Shown here: in pieces, positions 6,353 to 13,988 of the stretch
Position numbering within the stretch: the stretch's first letter is position 1
How the letters are laid out: each line of letters starts with the position of its first letter
Assembly (NCBI GenBank): GCA_000434995.1
Contig: FR895338.1
Span: 70,803-86,157, forward strand
Source of the DNA: Firmicutes bacterium CAG:341
GTDB taxonomy: Bacteria > Bacillota > Clostridia > Oscillospirales > Acutalibacteraceae
DNA: 15,355 bases
Direction of reading: 5' to 3'
Made by a program: the position numbers and the translations under genes
Notes under the pieces: model-generated
Told to the model about the DNA's origin: nothing
Databases searched by the model: none
What the model saw: the letters and a program-made list of their open reading frames with translations, nothing else

Positions 6353-8878
6353 TCAGTCTAAATCATCATAGTTTTCAGAAACAATTCCATCATCGAGGGT
6401 ATCTTCATTGTCAAATGACATCTGTTCTGTATTTTCAGCAGTAAAAGGCTGACTTGATGAATACGCCTGCATTTCAAGCCATTGCTGGCGATTGATAAGT
6501 ATTTCCCTGCCCTTTGAACCATTTGCAGGGCCGATAATACCTTTATCTTCAAGTTGGTCAATAATTTTAGCACCGCGCGCATAACCTACTGAAAGTTTAC
6601 GCTGTAAAAACGAAGTTGAAGCGGTGCCTGTTTCAAGTACAATATCAACTGCTTTATCAAACAGAACATCAAGTTGTTCACCGTCACCGTCATCTTCAAA
6701 CGGTGATGACTTTTTATCTTGAACTGCTTTAGCTTCAATTTCCTTGGCAATTTCTTCATCATATTGGCTTTCACCCTGATTTTTAACAAAATCACAGAGT
6801 GCTTCAACTTCTTCATCAGAAATAAAGCAGCCTTGAACACGAACAGGCTTTGAAGCACCGATAGGATTATAGAGCATATCGCCGTGACCTAAAAGCTTTT
6901 CAGCACCTGAAGCATCAAGTATTGTACGCGAGTCAATTTGCGAAGAAACAGTAAGTGCAATACGCGATGAAATATTTGCTTTAATAAGGCCTGTGATTAC
7001 ATCAACTGAAGGCCTTTGCGTTGCAATAACAAGGTGCATACCGACTGCACGCGCCATTTGTGCAAGACGGCATACTGAATCTTCAACTTCTTTAGGTGCT
7101 GCCATCATCAAATCGGCAAATTCATCAATAAAAATGCAGATTTTAGGCATTATTTCCATATCATCGTGCTTTTGAACATATTTATTGTATCCTTCAATAT
7201 CACGCACACCGATTTGCGAAAGCTTTTGATAACGCTGAAGCATTTCGCTTACAGCCCAGCCAAGCGCGCCGGCAGCTTTCCTCGGGTCAGTTACAACAGG
7301 AACAAGAAGATGCGGAATATTTGCATATTTTGAAAATTCAACTTGCTTAGGATCTATCATTAAAAACTTAACTTCATCAGGCTTTGCACGGTAAAGGATA
7401 GAAGCAATAATTGAATTCATACATACAGATTTACCCGAACCTGTTGTACCTGCAACAAGTAAATGCGGCATTTTTGCAATATCACAATAAACGCAGTTAC
7501 CGGCAATATCTTTACCTATACCTGCCGAAAGAAGTGAGCGCTGCTCGCTAAATTCAGGGGTGTCAATAAGTTCACGCATTGATACTGTGTTTTTAACAGT
7601 ATTCGGCACTTCAATACCTACCGCAGCTTTGCCCGGAATAGGAGCTTCGATTCTAACATGGGTAGCAGCAAGATTAAGCGCAATATCATCAGCAAGATTT
7701 GTTATTTTAGAAATGCGCACACCTGCTGCCGGTTTAAGCTCATATCGTGTAACGGTAGGACCGCGTGAAATATCTGTTATAGTTGCATTTACATTAAATG
7801 AGCGAAGTGTTTCTATAAGCCTTTGAGCATTTTCTTTTAACTCGCCGCTTATATCGGCAGTTGATTTTTTAGTTGGCTGACTTAAAAGTTCAACAGAAGG
7901 AAGCTTATAATCACTTACACCTGATTCCATTGCTTCTTTAGAAACAGTAAAATCTTCGCTCTTTTCTGGATTTTTTTCTTTTGGTTTATCCTCTGAAGCG
8001 TCTTTAACTATTTCATCAATTGATTTCGGCTTTTTTTCTTCCTTTTTAGGTGTGGCGTTTTTAAGAAGTTCGATATTAGAATTTTCTCTGTTTATTTCAT
8101 CAATTATCTCTTTAGGGACTTTAGTCATTTCCTCATCGTGAGAAATTTCTTTTTTCTTTTTTGATTTTGGCTTCTTTTCTTCATCCGGCGCTTCAATATC
8201 AAGCGGAACATCAATGTTTTCCTTACTCATCCTGCGCCTTTCAATTCTCTCTTCAATAACAGGAGCAACTTTATCATATGTAGCTTTAGCCGGTTTTACC
8301 GTGCCTGCTAAAAACTGAAAAATTGTAAGCCCTGTAATAAGGAGCAAATCAACAATAAACAGAACGACGCTTATAATAATCGCCGGTGCTTTGCCGAGTG
8401 TAAGAAGCAACCAGCCAAACACACCGCCAATAAAACCGCCGTTAAATTCATAACTTGCTGACTGATAGCAATTTATTACAGTTTCTTTAAATGAGTCACC
8501 TGTTGTATTTTTTACAACATGAATAAATGTTGCCAAAATAAAAACCATTACAAAGGCTTCTATTATCTTGGCAGTATAGCCGTATACTTCATCACCTTTA
8601 GCAGAAAATATAACTGTAACAACAATTGTCAAAAGCGGCAATACTATACCGGCAAACATACCGAAGACACCGACATATACATTATGCATAACATTCCAAA
8701 CACCGTTGCCTGATACAATAGCAAGGCAGAATAGGATAACCGATACCGCAACGCTTACAATTTCGGTAACGCGAATTGTATCGGCATAATTTGCAATACT
8801 TTTGCTGCCGGCAGAATTACGCTTGCCGGAACTTTGCTTTTTATTTGTAACTTTCTTATTAGTTTTTTTATTTGCCAT
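6353..8878 (-). CDS. ftsK: DNA translocase FtsK/SpoIIIE
   Basis: An 841-residue protein with the full FtsK/SpoIIIE layout. A basic N-terminus is followed by about four to five membrane segments (37-190). A Lys/Glu-rich linker covers about 205-330, and the RecA-like motor about 340-690. The motor has Walker A GTTGSGKS (477-484), Walker B ICIFIDE (580-586, Asp585-Glu586) and a TQRPSVDVITG stretch (620-630). A winged-helix gamma domain (about 735-800) recognises the polar sequences that orient translocation. It pumps chromosomal DNA across the closing septum at division and, in spore formers, into the forespore. The ATG at 8878 is preceded by AGAGG. The linker is short like SpoIIIE rather than the long E. 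coli FtsK linker. The tepA-ylzJ context upstream matches B. subtilis spoIIIE, so the sporulation role is plausible. Whether a second FtsK exists elsewhere cannot be seen. Confidence 0.96.
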   Translation of the reverse strand: MANKKTNKKVTNKKQSSGKRNSAGSKSIANYADTIRVTEIVSVAVSVILFCLAIVSGNGVWNVMHNVYVGVFGMFAGIVLPLLTIVVTVIFSAKGDEVYGYTAKIIEAFVMVFILATFIHVVKNTTGDSFKETVINCYQSASYEFNGGFIGGVFGWLLLTLGKAPAIIISVVLFIVDLLLITGLTIFQFLAGTVKPAKATYDKVAPVIEERIERRRMSKENIDVPLDIEAPDEEKKPKSKKKKEISHDEEMTKVPKEIIDEINRENSNIELLKNATPKKEEKKPKSIDEIVKDASEDKPKEKNPEKSEDFTVSKEAMESGVSDYKLPSVELLSQPTKKSTADISGELKENAQRLIETLRSFNVNATITDISRGPTVTRYELKPAAGVRISKITNLADDIALNLAATHVRIEAPIPGKAAVGIEVPNTVKNTVSMRELIDTPEFSEQRSLLSAGIGKDIAGNCVYCDIAKMPHLLVAGTTGSGKSVCMNSIIASILYRAKPDEVKFLMIDPKQVEFSKYANIPHLLVPVVTDPRKAAGALGWAVSEMLQRYQKLSQIGVRDIEGYNKYVQKHDDMEIMPKICIFIDEFADLMMAAPKEVEDSVCRLAQMARAVGMHLVIATQRPSVDVITGLIKANISSRIALTVSSQIDSRTILDASGAEKLLGHGDMLYNPIGASKPVRVQGCFISDEEVEALCDFVKNQGESQYDEEIAKEIEAKAVQDKKSSPFEDDGDGEQLDVLFDKAVDIVLETGTASTSFLQRKLSVGYARGAKIIDQLEDKGIIGPANGSKGREILINRQQWLEMQAYSSSQPFTAENTEQMSFDNEDTLDDGIVSENYDDLD

Positions 8879-8889
8879 AATTACCTCTA

Positions 8890-9747
8890 TTATTTAATTA
8901 CAAGTTGAAAAGCGCCTATAATAGCACTTATTACACCAATTGAAATATCATAATACGCTATATAGTTAAGCGCCTTTTTATTAACAATAAAAATAAACAG
9001 TTTAACTGCAAAAAATGAAATTGCTGCCGATAAGATAATACCGATTAACGCAGAGAAAATATTTATCTTTGTTACAGCAATACACAGTTCAACAATACCC
9101 ATTACAATAAGAGTCGGAACAGACATAGTAACTGCATAACGAATTGCGTATTTTTGGCTCATTCCAAGTAGAATACCAAATGCAAAAATCGCACCCATAA
9201 ATGAACATCCGCCCGTCGGCAATGCTAGAAAAGCAATCATGCCGAGTATAATGGCATTTGCCCAATCAGGAAGCTTGTTTCTGCTGGAATTTATAAGCGT
9301 ATTTGTTACAATAAGCAAAACGCCTAAAAGAGCCATACATATTCCTTCGCCGAGTATAGTTTTGTTAAACGAAGTTCTGTGAAAGACCATATAAAAGTTT
9401 CCGTATTTTCCTGCCGGAATAGCATATATGATAAAAAACATAAATGAAAGTACGGTCATATACATAAAGTTTCTTTGCGGTGTGATATTTTTCAAATCAA
9501 GTTTTTTGTGAAAAATATCATCAAATGTGCCAAAGAAATTTTTGAATAAATTTACAAATAACTTGTAAAATGCAATAACAAGACCTATCGCAATACCGAT
9601 ATGTACAACGCCTGTAAGTTGAGAACAAGCGTTTGAAAACCTACCCGAAAAATTATGAAATATTACCGAATGTCCGCTTTCAGATACGGGGAGCACCCAA
9701 GTCAGTGCCTGCCCTATTGCCTGAAAGATTGATGTTAAAATCCACAT
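8890..9747 (-). CDS. UppP/BacA-like membrane protein with substituted catalytic residues
   Basis: A 285-residue polytopic protein. The start is the ATG at 9747, seven bases after GGAGGA; the longer TTG frame would include that site. Two regions match UppP (undecaprenyl-diphosphate phosphatase): QALTWVLPVSESGHS (13-27) aligns with EGLTEFLPVSSTGHM of E. coli, and LALPTGGCSFMGAIFAFGI (174-192) aligns with the PGxSRSG loop, followed by GMS-KYA. Relative to E. coli, Glu17 is Gln13, Glu21 is Trp17, Ser27 is Glu23 and Arg174 is a Phe (Phe183); only His30 (His26) remains. It therefore has the fold but probably not the ordinary phosphatase activity. It may bind or move a polyprenyl lipid; that is inference. 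It lies between the ylzJ-like gene and ftsK, 11 bases before the latter, so its role may be linked to septum or spore envelope. Confidence 0.75.
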   Translation of the reverse strand: MWILTSIFQAIGQALTWVLPVSESGHSVIFHNFSGRFSNACSQLTGVVHIGIAIGLVIAFYKLFVNLFKNFFGTFDDIFHKKLDLKNITPQRNFMYMTVLSFMFFIIYAIPAGKYGNFYMVFHRTSFNKTILGEGICMALLGVLLIVTNTLINSSRNKLPDWANAIILGMIAFLALPTGGCSFMGAIFAFGILLGMSQKYAIRYAVTMSVPTLIVMGIVELCIAVTKINIFSALIGIILSAAISFFAVKLFIFIVNKKALNYIAYYDISIGVISAIIGAFQLVIK

Positions 9748-9895
9748 TATCAATTCCTCCAAATAGCCCAGCGTTATCCAAATGATAACCTGTTTTTATA
9801 TAGCTGTACGGGTCACTGGAGCGTACAGCATTATTTTCACATATAGATTTGGGAGAATAAAACACATCAGCTTCATTTATAATAGTCCAAAGCAT
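9680..9895 (-). CDS. YlzJ-like small protein
   Basis: A 71-residue protein starting at ATG 9895, one base after the tepA stop. Its ribosome binding site GAGGAG lies inside the last tepA codons. It begins MLWTIINEADVF, like the ILYTxxPLExVF opening of the YlzJ-like family. It carries AVRSSDPYSYIKTGYH (24-39), which fits the family's xVRLxStdPxdYLxPxY signature. In B. subtilis ylzJ lies between tepA and spoIIIE, exactly the context here. The first 40 or so residues look family-like. The last 22 codons are read in another frame across the start of the UppP-like gene, an overlap of 68 bases. Function is unknown. The overlap suggests translational coupling to the UppP-like gene. Confidence 0.7.
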   Translation of the reverse strand: MLWTIINEADVFYSPKSICENNAVRSSDPYSYIKTGYHLDNAGLFGGIDNVDFNINLSGNRAGTDLGAPRI

Positions 9896-9896
9896 C

Positions 9897-10604
9897 TTAT
9901 TTCTCCTCTATCATTTTATCTAAAAAATCAAGTGCATCACTTAATCCGCCGAGTTCATCAATCAAGCCGCAGTTAACAGCATCCTCCCCGTCAAGAACAG
10001 TTCCCACATCCATAACAAGTTCACCTGTTTTCATCATCAAATTTTTAAAACTTTTCTTTTCAATTGACGAATTATTAACCACAAAATTAACAATTCTATC
10101 CTGCATTTTTTCAAAATATGATAATGTTTGCGGAACGCCTAATACAAGACCGTTCATCCTAACGGGATGCACAGTCATAGTGGCACTGGGTACAATAAAA
10201 CTTTTTTTACAGCTTACCGCAAGCGGCACACCGATTGAATGCCCGCCGCCGAGTACCAATGATGCAGTCGGTGTTTTCATAGTTGAAAGAAGTTCAGCAA
10301 TCGCCAACCCTGCTTCAACATCACCGCCAACCGTATTTAAAATAATAAGCAAGCCTTCAATTTCTTTGCTTTCTTCAATAGCAACAAGTTGCGGAATTAC
10401 ATGCTCATATTTAGTAGTTTTGTTTTGGCTCGGTAGAATATAATGCCCTTCAATCTGACCTATTATAGTCAAACAATGAATAAAATGACCGTCTTTTGAA
10501 ACGGTTATTGAGCCGGTTTCAAAATCATTCGAACCAGACGCGGTATCACTCGTTTCTTTTTCGTCATCATTTTGTTCATTTTCACATTTAGTATTTTCAA
10601 GCAA
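9897..10604 (-). CDS. tepA: TepA-type ClpP-fold serine protease
   Basis: A 235-residue protein when begun at TTG 10604, which has GAGGTG six bases upstream. A longer frame from GTG 10664 has no ribosome binding site and starts upstream of the predicted mRNA start, so it is rejected. The acidic N-terminus (about 1-30) is followed by a crotonase/ClpP-fold core. LLIILNTVGGDVEAGLAIAE (85-104) is the oligomer/substrate strand, Ser123 lies in LGGGHSIGVPL and His146 in MTVHPVR. The spacing and the HSIG context match TepA (YmfB) rather than housekeeping ClpP. In B. subtilis TepA is a ClpP-like protease implicated in degrading small acid-soluble spore proteins at germination, and it was earlier named for enhancing protein translocation. 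No signal peptide is seen, so it is likely cytoplasmic. It is first in the minus-strand operon. Confidence 0.9.
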   Translation of the reverse strand: MLENTKCENEQNDDEKETSDTASGSNDFETGSITVSKDGHFIHCLTIIGQIEGHYILPSQNKTTKYEHVIPQLVAIEESKEIEGLLIILNTVGGDVEAGLAIAELLSTMKTPTASLVLGGGHSIGVPLAVSCKKSFIVPSATMTVHPVRMNGLVLGVPQTLSYFEKMQDRIVNFVVNNSSIEKKSFKNLMMKTGELVMDVGTVLDGEDAVNCGLIDELGGLSDALDFLDKMIEEK

Positions 10605-10610
10605 AATCAA

Positions 10611-10616
10611 CACCTC
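10611..10616 (-). promoter_or_regulatory. ribosome binding site that decides the tepA start
   Basis: GAGGTG on the minus strand lies six bases before the TTG at 10602-10604. It supports a non-ATG start for tepA, as no ATG follows in frame until well inside the catalytic domain. Confidence 0.65.
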
Positions 10617-10654
10617 AAATGTATTTTGCCCGAAACATCCCAATATAATAGGAT

Positions 10655-10683
10655 ATTTTATCACAAATTTAATGTTTTTTCAA
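10655..10683 (-). promoter_or_regulatory. sigma-A promoter of the tepA-ylzJ-uppP-like-ftsK operon
   Basis: On the minus strand TTGAAA (10678-10683) and TAAAAT (10655-10660) are separated by 17 bases. The expected start is near 10648, giving a leader of about 44 bases to the TTG start codon. This places the upstream GTG at 10664 outside the transcript. Confidence 0.75.
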
Positions 10684-10742
10684 TATAAAATAGTTATTAT
10701 AATAGTTAATATATTATTAAAAAGATTGTTACCCTTTTTTCA

Positions 10743-10771
10743 TTGACAATGTTGTTCATTTGTAATAAAAT
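10743..10771 (+). promoter_or_regulatory. sigma-A promoter of the acn-icd-rex operon
   Basis: A perfect TTGACA (10743-10748), a 17-base spacer and TAAAAT (10766-10771) make a near-consensus promoter diverging from the tepA promoter about 60 bases away. The predicted start is near 10778. AGGAGG at 10798-10803 lies 11 bases before the acn ATG. Confidence 0.85.
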
Positions 10772-10776
10772 ATCTT

Positions 10777-10795
10777 TTGATAATTTTATTAACAA
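10777..10795. promoter_or_regulatory. imperfect Rex-like palindrome over the acn start site
   Basis: TTGATAATTTTATTAACAA has half-sites TTGATAA and TTAACAA, matching the TTGTTAA/TTAACAA half-sites of clostridial Rex operators at 13 of 14 positions. The spacer is five bases rather than the usual four. It overlaps the predicted +1 of the operon that encodes rex, where a repressor could block transcription. The off-by-one spacer is the main reason for doubt. Confidence 0.4.
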
Positions 10796-10814
10796 TTAGG
10801 AGGACTTTTTAACA

Positions 10815-12752
10815 ATGGGACTTACTATTGCGCAAAAGCTTATTAAGGCTCACCTTGTTGAAGGTGAAATGAAAGTCGGTACTGAAATTGGTTTAAGAAT
10901 CGACCAAACCTTAACTCAGGACGCAACAGGTACAATGGCTTATCTTGAATTTGAAGCTATGGGTGTTGACAGAGTTAAAACCGAAAAATCTGTTGCATAC
11001 ATTGACCACAACACATTACAAACAGGATTTGAAAATGCCGATGACCACCGTTACATCCAATCTGTAACCAAAAAGCACGGTATTTATTTCAGCAGGCCGG
11101 GTAACGGTATTTGCCACCAGGTACACCTTGAAAGATTTGGTATTCCGGGCAAAACTCTTATCGGTTCTGACAGCCATACACCTACCGGCGGCGGTATCGG
11201 TATGCTCGCTATGGGTGCAGGCGGACTTGATGTTGCTGTTGCTATGGGCGGCGGCACATATTATATTCCAATGCCGAAAATGACAAGAATTAACCTTACA
11301 GGTTATCTTAAACCTTGGGTTTCAGCAAAAGATGTTATCCTTGAAGTTCTCAGAATCATGAGCGTTAAGGGTGGCGTAGGCAAAATAATTGAATACGGCG
11401 GCGAAGGCGTTAAAACACTTTCCGTTCCGGAAAGAGCTACTATCACAAATATGGGTGCGGAGCTTGGTGCTACAACATCAATCTTTCCTTCAGATGAAAT
11501 CACTCTCGCTTTCCTTAAAGCGCAAGGCCGTGAAGATGATTGGACTGAAATTCTTCCTGATGATGACGCACAATATGATGAAGTAATTGATATTGACCTT
11601 TGCTCGCTCACACCGATGGCAGCTTGCCCGCATATGCCGGATAATGTTAAAACAACAGATGAAATCGGCAAAATTAAAGTTGATCAGGTTGCTATCGGCT
11701 CTTGCACAAACTCATCATTTGTTGATATGATGAAAGTTGCTTCAATCCTCAAAGGTAAAACAATTGACCCATCAGTTTCACTTTGCATTGCTCCGGGTTC
11801 AAAGCAGGTTCTTAATATGCTTGCTTTAAACGGTGCGCTTTCAGATATGATCAGTGCCGGCGCAAGAATTCTTGAATCAGCTTGCGGCCCTTGTATCGGT
11901 ATGGGCCAATCACCTAATTCAGGCGGTGTATCACTTCGTACATTTAACAGAAACTTTGAAGGTCGTTCAGGAACTAAAGACGGACAGATTTATCTTGTTT
12001 CGCCTGAAGTTGCCGCTGCATCTGCACTTACCGGTTATCTTACAGACCCAAGGCAACTCGGAGATGCACCTGAAATCTCAATGCCAGAACACTTTATTGT
12101 TAATGACAATATGATTGAACCACCTGCTTCACCGGAAGATGCAGACAAGGTTGAAGTTCTTAGAGGCCCTAACATTAAACCTTTCCCAAAAACAGAAAAG
12201 CTTCCTGAAGAAATCACTGCAAAGGCTGTACTTAAAGTCGGTGATAACATCACTACCGACCATATTATGCCTGCCGGCGCTAAAATTCTTCCTTATCGTT
12301 CAAACATTCCTCACCTTTCACAATACTGCTTTGCTGTATGTGATGAAACATTCCCTGAAAGAATTAAGGCTGAGGGCAAAGGCTTTATAATCGGCGGTGC
12401 AAACTATGGCCAAGGTTCATCAAGAGAGCATGCGGCACTCGTTCCTCTTTATCTTGGTGTTAAGGCTGTTATTACAAAGTCATTCGCAAGAATTCATGTT
12501 GCAAACCTTGTTAACGCAGGCATTTTGCCATTCACCTTTGTTAATGAAGAAGATTATGATAAGATTGACCAAATGGACGAGCTTTCACTTCCAAACATTA
12601 AAGATGCAATTGAAAACAACAAGCCTGTTGTACTTAAAAACATTACAAAGGGTGAAGAATATCAGCTTGATTCTTCTCACCTTTCAAGCAGACAAAGAGC
12701 TATGCTTATTTGCGGTGGACTTCTTGATTACACTAGAGAAATAAACAAATAA
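10815..12752 (+). CDS. acn: aconitate hydratase (aconitase), short single-chain form
   Basis: A 645-residue enzyme interconverting citrate and isocitrate through cis-aconitate with a [4Fe-4S] cluster. The catalytic part shows GSDSHTPTGGGIGMLAMGAG (117-136). The three cluster cysteines are Cys297 in IGSCTNSS and Cys357/Cys360 in ACGPCIG. The C-terminal swivel domain carries GGANYGQGSSREHAA (527-541), whose Ser/Arg contact substrate carboxylates. It is much shorter than E. coli AcnA (about 890 residues) and corresponds to the compact aconitase type found in many anaerobes. A fused isopropylmalate dehydratase is the alternative, but large and small domains in one chain and a following icd favour aconitase. 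It is first in the operon, behind a strong promoter and AGGAGG. The oxygen-sensitive cluster fits an anaerobe. Confidence 0.94.
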   Translation: MGLTIAQKLIKAHLVEGEMKVGTEIGLRIDQTLTQDATGTMAYLEFEAMGVDRVKTEKSVAYIDHNTLQTGFENADDHRYIQSVTKKHGIYFSRPGNGICHQVHLERFGIPGKTLIGSDSHTPTGGGIGMLAMGAGGLDVAVAMGGGTYYIPMPKMTRINLTGYLKPWVSAKDVILEVLRIMSVKGGVGKIIEYGGEGVKTLSVPERATITNMGAELGATTSIFPSDEITLAFLKAQGREDDWTEILPDDDAQYDEVIDIDLCSLTPMAACPHMPDNVKTTDEIGKIKVDQVAIGSCTNSSFVDMMKVASILKGKTIDPSVSLCIAPGSKQVLNMLALNGALSDMISAGARILESACGPCIGMGQSPNSGGVSLRTFNRNFEGRSGTKDGQIYLVSPEVAAASALTGYLTDPRQLGDAPEISMPEHFIVNDNMIEPPASPEDADKVEVLRGPNIKPFPKTEKLPEEITAKAVLKVGDNITTDHIMPAGAKILPYRSNIPHLSQYCFAVCDETFPERIKAEGKGFIIGGANYGQGSSREHAALVPLYLGVKAVITKSFARIHVANLVNAGILPFTFVNEEDYDKIDQMDELSLPNIKDAIENNKPVVLKNITKGEEYQLDSSHLSSRQRAMLICGGLLDYTREINK

Positions 12753-12776
12753 TATAACATATCGGAGGATATTATT

Positions 12777-13952
12777 ATGGCAGACGATGCAAAAATCATT
12801 GACGAAGCTGTTGAAAAATTCCGTGCGCTTATGGAATCACAGCTTGCAAGAGCCAAAAAGATTAAAGAAGATAAAGAATTTACTGATTATGACGCACTTG
12901 ATACCATTGTTATCGGTATCTGCGGCGGTGACGGTATCGGCCCTATCATTACTAAAGAAAGTGAAAGAGTACTTGCGTTTTTACTTAAAGACGAAGTTGC
13001 AAGCGGCAAAGTTAAGTTTAAAGAAATTGACGGTTTAACAATTGAAAACCGTGCAGCTTGCAACAAAGCAATTCCTGATGATGTACTTGCAGAGCTTAAA
13101 AAATGCCATGTTATTCTTAAAGGCCCTACAACAACACCGAGAGCCGGTGACCCATGGCCAAATGTTGAATCGGCTAATGTTGCTATGAGAAAAGAGCTTG
13201 ACCTTTTTGCTAATATGAGACCTGTAAAAGTACCTGAAGAAGGCATTGACTGGACATTTTTCAGAGAAAATACCGAGGGCGGATACGCTATCGGTTCATA
13301 CGGACTAAACATTACAGACGACCTTGCTGTTGACTTTACGGTAGCAACACAGGAAGGCTGTGAAAGAATTGCCCGCCTTGCATACGAATATGCAAAGAAG
13401 AATAACAAGGGCAAAGTTTCTATCATTACAAAAGCAAACATTATTAAAACAACTGATGGTAAATTCCTCAAAACAGCACAAAAAATCGGCGAGGAATATC
13501 CTGACATTGTAACAGACGACTGGTATGTTGATATTACAACAGCTAAACTTATTGACCCGGCAAGAAGAAAAGATTTCAAAGTATTTGTTCTTCCAAACCT
13601 TTATGGTGACATCATCACTGATGAAGCAGCCGAATTCCAAGGCGGTGTAGGTACAGCAGGTTCAGCTAATATAGGTAAAAAATATGCTATGTTTGAAGCT
13701 GTTCACGGTTCAGCACCTCGTATGATTAAAGAAGGCAGAGGTCAATATGCAGACCCTTGCTCAATGCTTCGTGCATCAGTAATGCTTCTTTCACACATTG
13801 GTTTCCAAAAGCAAGCAAACGCTCTTGAAGCTGCACTTGATAAATGTATGCTTGAAGAAAAGAAGCTTATTGTTACCGGCAGAAGTGACGGTTGCACTTG
13901 CAGCGAATTCGGTGACTATGTAATGGAAACAATCACTGAAATGACAAAATAG
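12777..13952 (+). CDS. icd: isocitrate dehydrogenase (isocitrate/isopropylmalate dehydrogenase family)
   Basis: A 391-residue enzyme of the beta-decarboxylating dehydrogenase family, likely converting isocitrate to 2-oxoglutarate and CO2. An N-terminal helical extension of about 40 residues precedes ICGGDGIGP (48-56). The substrate loop ESANVAMRKELDLF (131-144) carries Ser132, Asn134 and Arg138, equivalent to the E. coli isocitrate-binding Ser113/Asn115/Arg119. TEGGYAIGSYG, Lys219 in ITKANIIK and the metal Asp278/Asp282 in YGDIITDEAAEFQGG follow. The cofactor loop reads HGSAPRM (310-316). The residues after HG(T/S)AP are Arg-Met, neither the Lys-Tyr of NADP enzymes nor the Asp-Ile of many NAD enzymes, so cofactor choice is open. 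It lies 24 bases after acn with GGAGG before the ATG. Isopropylmalate dehydrogenase is a less likely alternative, given acn and the isocitrate-type Ser/Asn. Confidence 0.9.
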   Translation: MADDAKIIDEAVEKFRALMESQLARAKKIKEDKEFTDYDALDTIVIGICGGDGIGPIITKESERVLAFLLKDEVASGKVKFKEIDGLTIENRAACNKAIPDDVLAELKKCHVILKGPTTTPRAGDPWPNVESANVAMRKELDLFANMRPVKVPEEGIDWTFFRENTEGGYAIGSYGLNITDDLAVDFTVATQEGCERIARLAYEYAKKNNKGKVSIITKANIIKTTDGKFLKTAQKIGEEYPDIVTDDWYVDITTAKLIDPARRKDFKVFVLPNLYGDIITDEAAEFQGGVGTAGSANIGKKYAMFEAVHGSAPRMIKEGRGQYADPCSMLRASVMLLSHIGFQKQANALEAALDKCMLEEKKLIVTGRSDGCTCSEFGDYVMETITEMTK

Positions 13953-13988
13953 TATATCTTTATTACAGAAATTCAGGAGAGGAATATT

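Noticed and set aside
10684..10742. AT-rich stretch with TTAT/AATA repeats between the divergent promoters, considered as an operator or riboswitch
   Set aside because: Only short low-complexity similarity; no stable stem set or clear palindrome. It is too short for a known riboswitch class.
12887..13579. 230-codon minus-strand open frame antisense to icd
   Set aside because: It lies wholly inside a well-supported icd gene, has a Ser-rich composition typical of the complement of that reading frame, no credible ribosome binding site and no family match.
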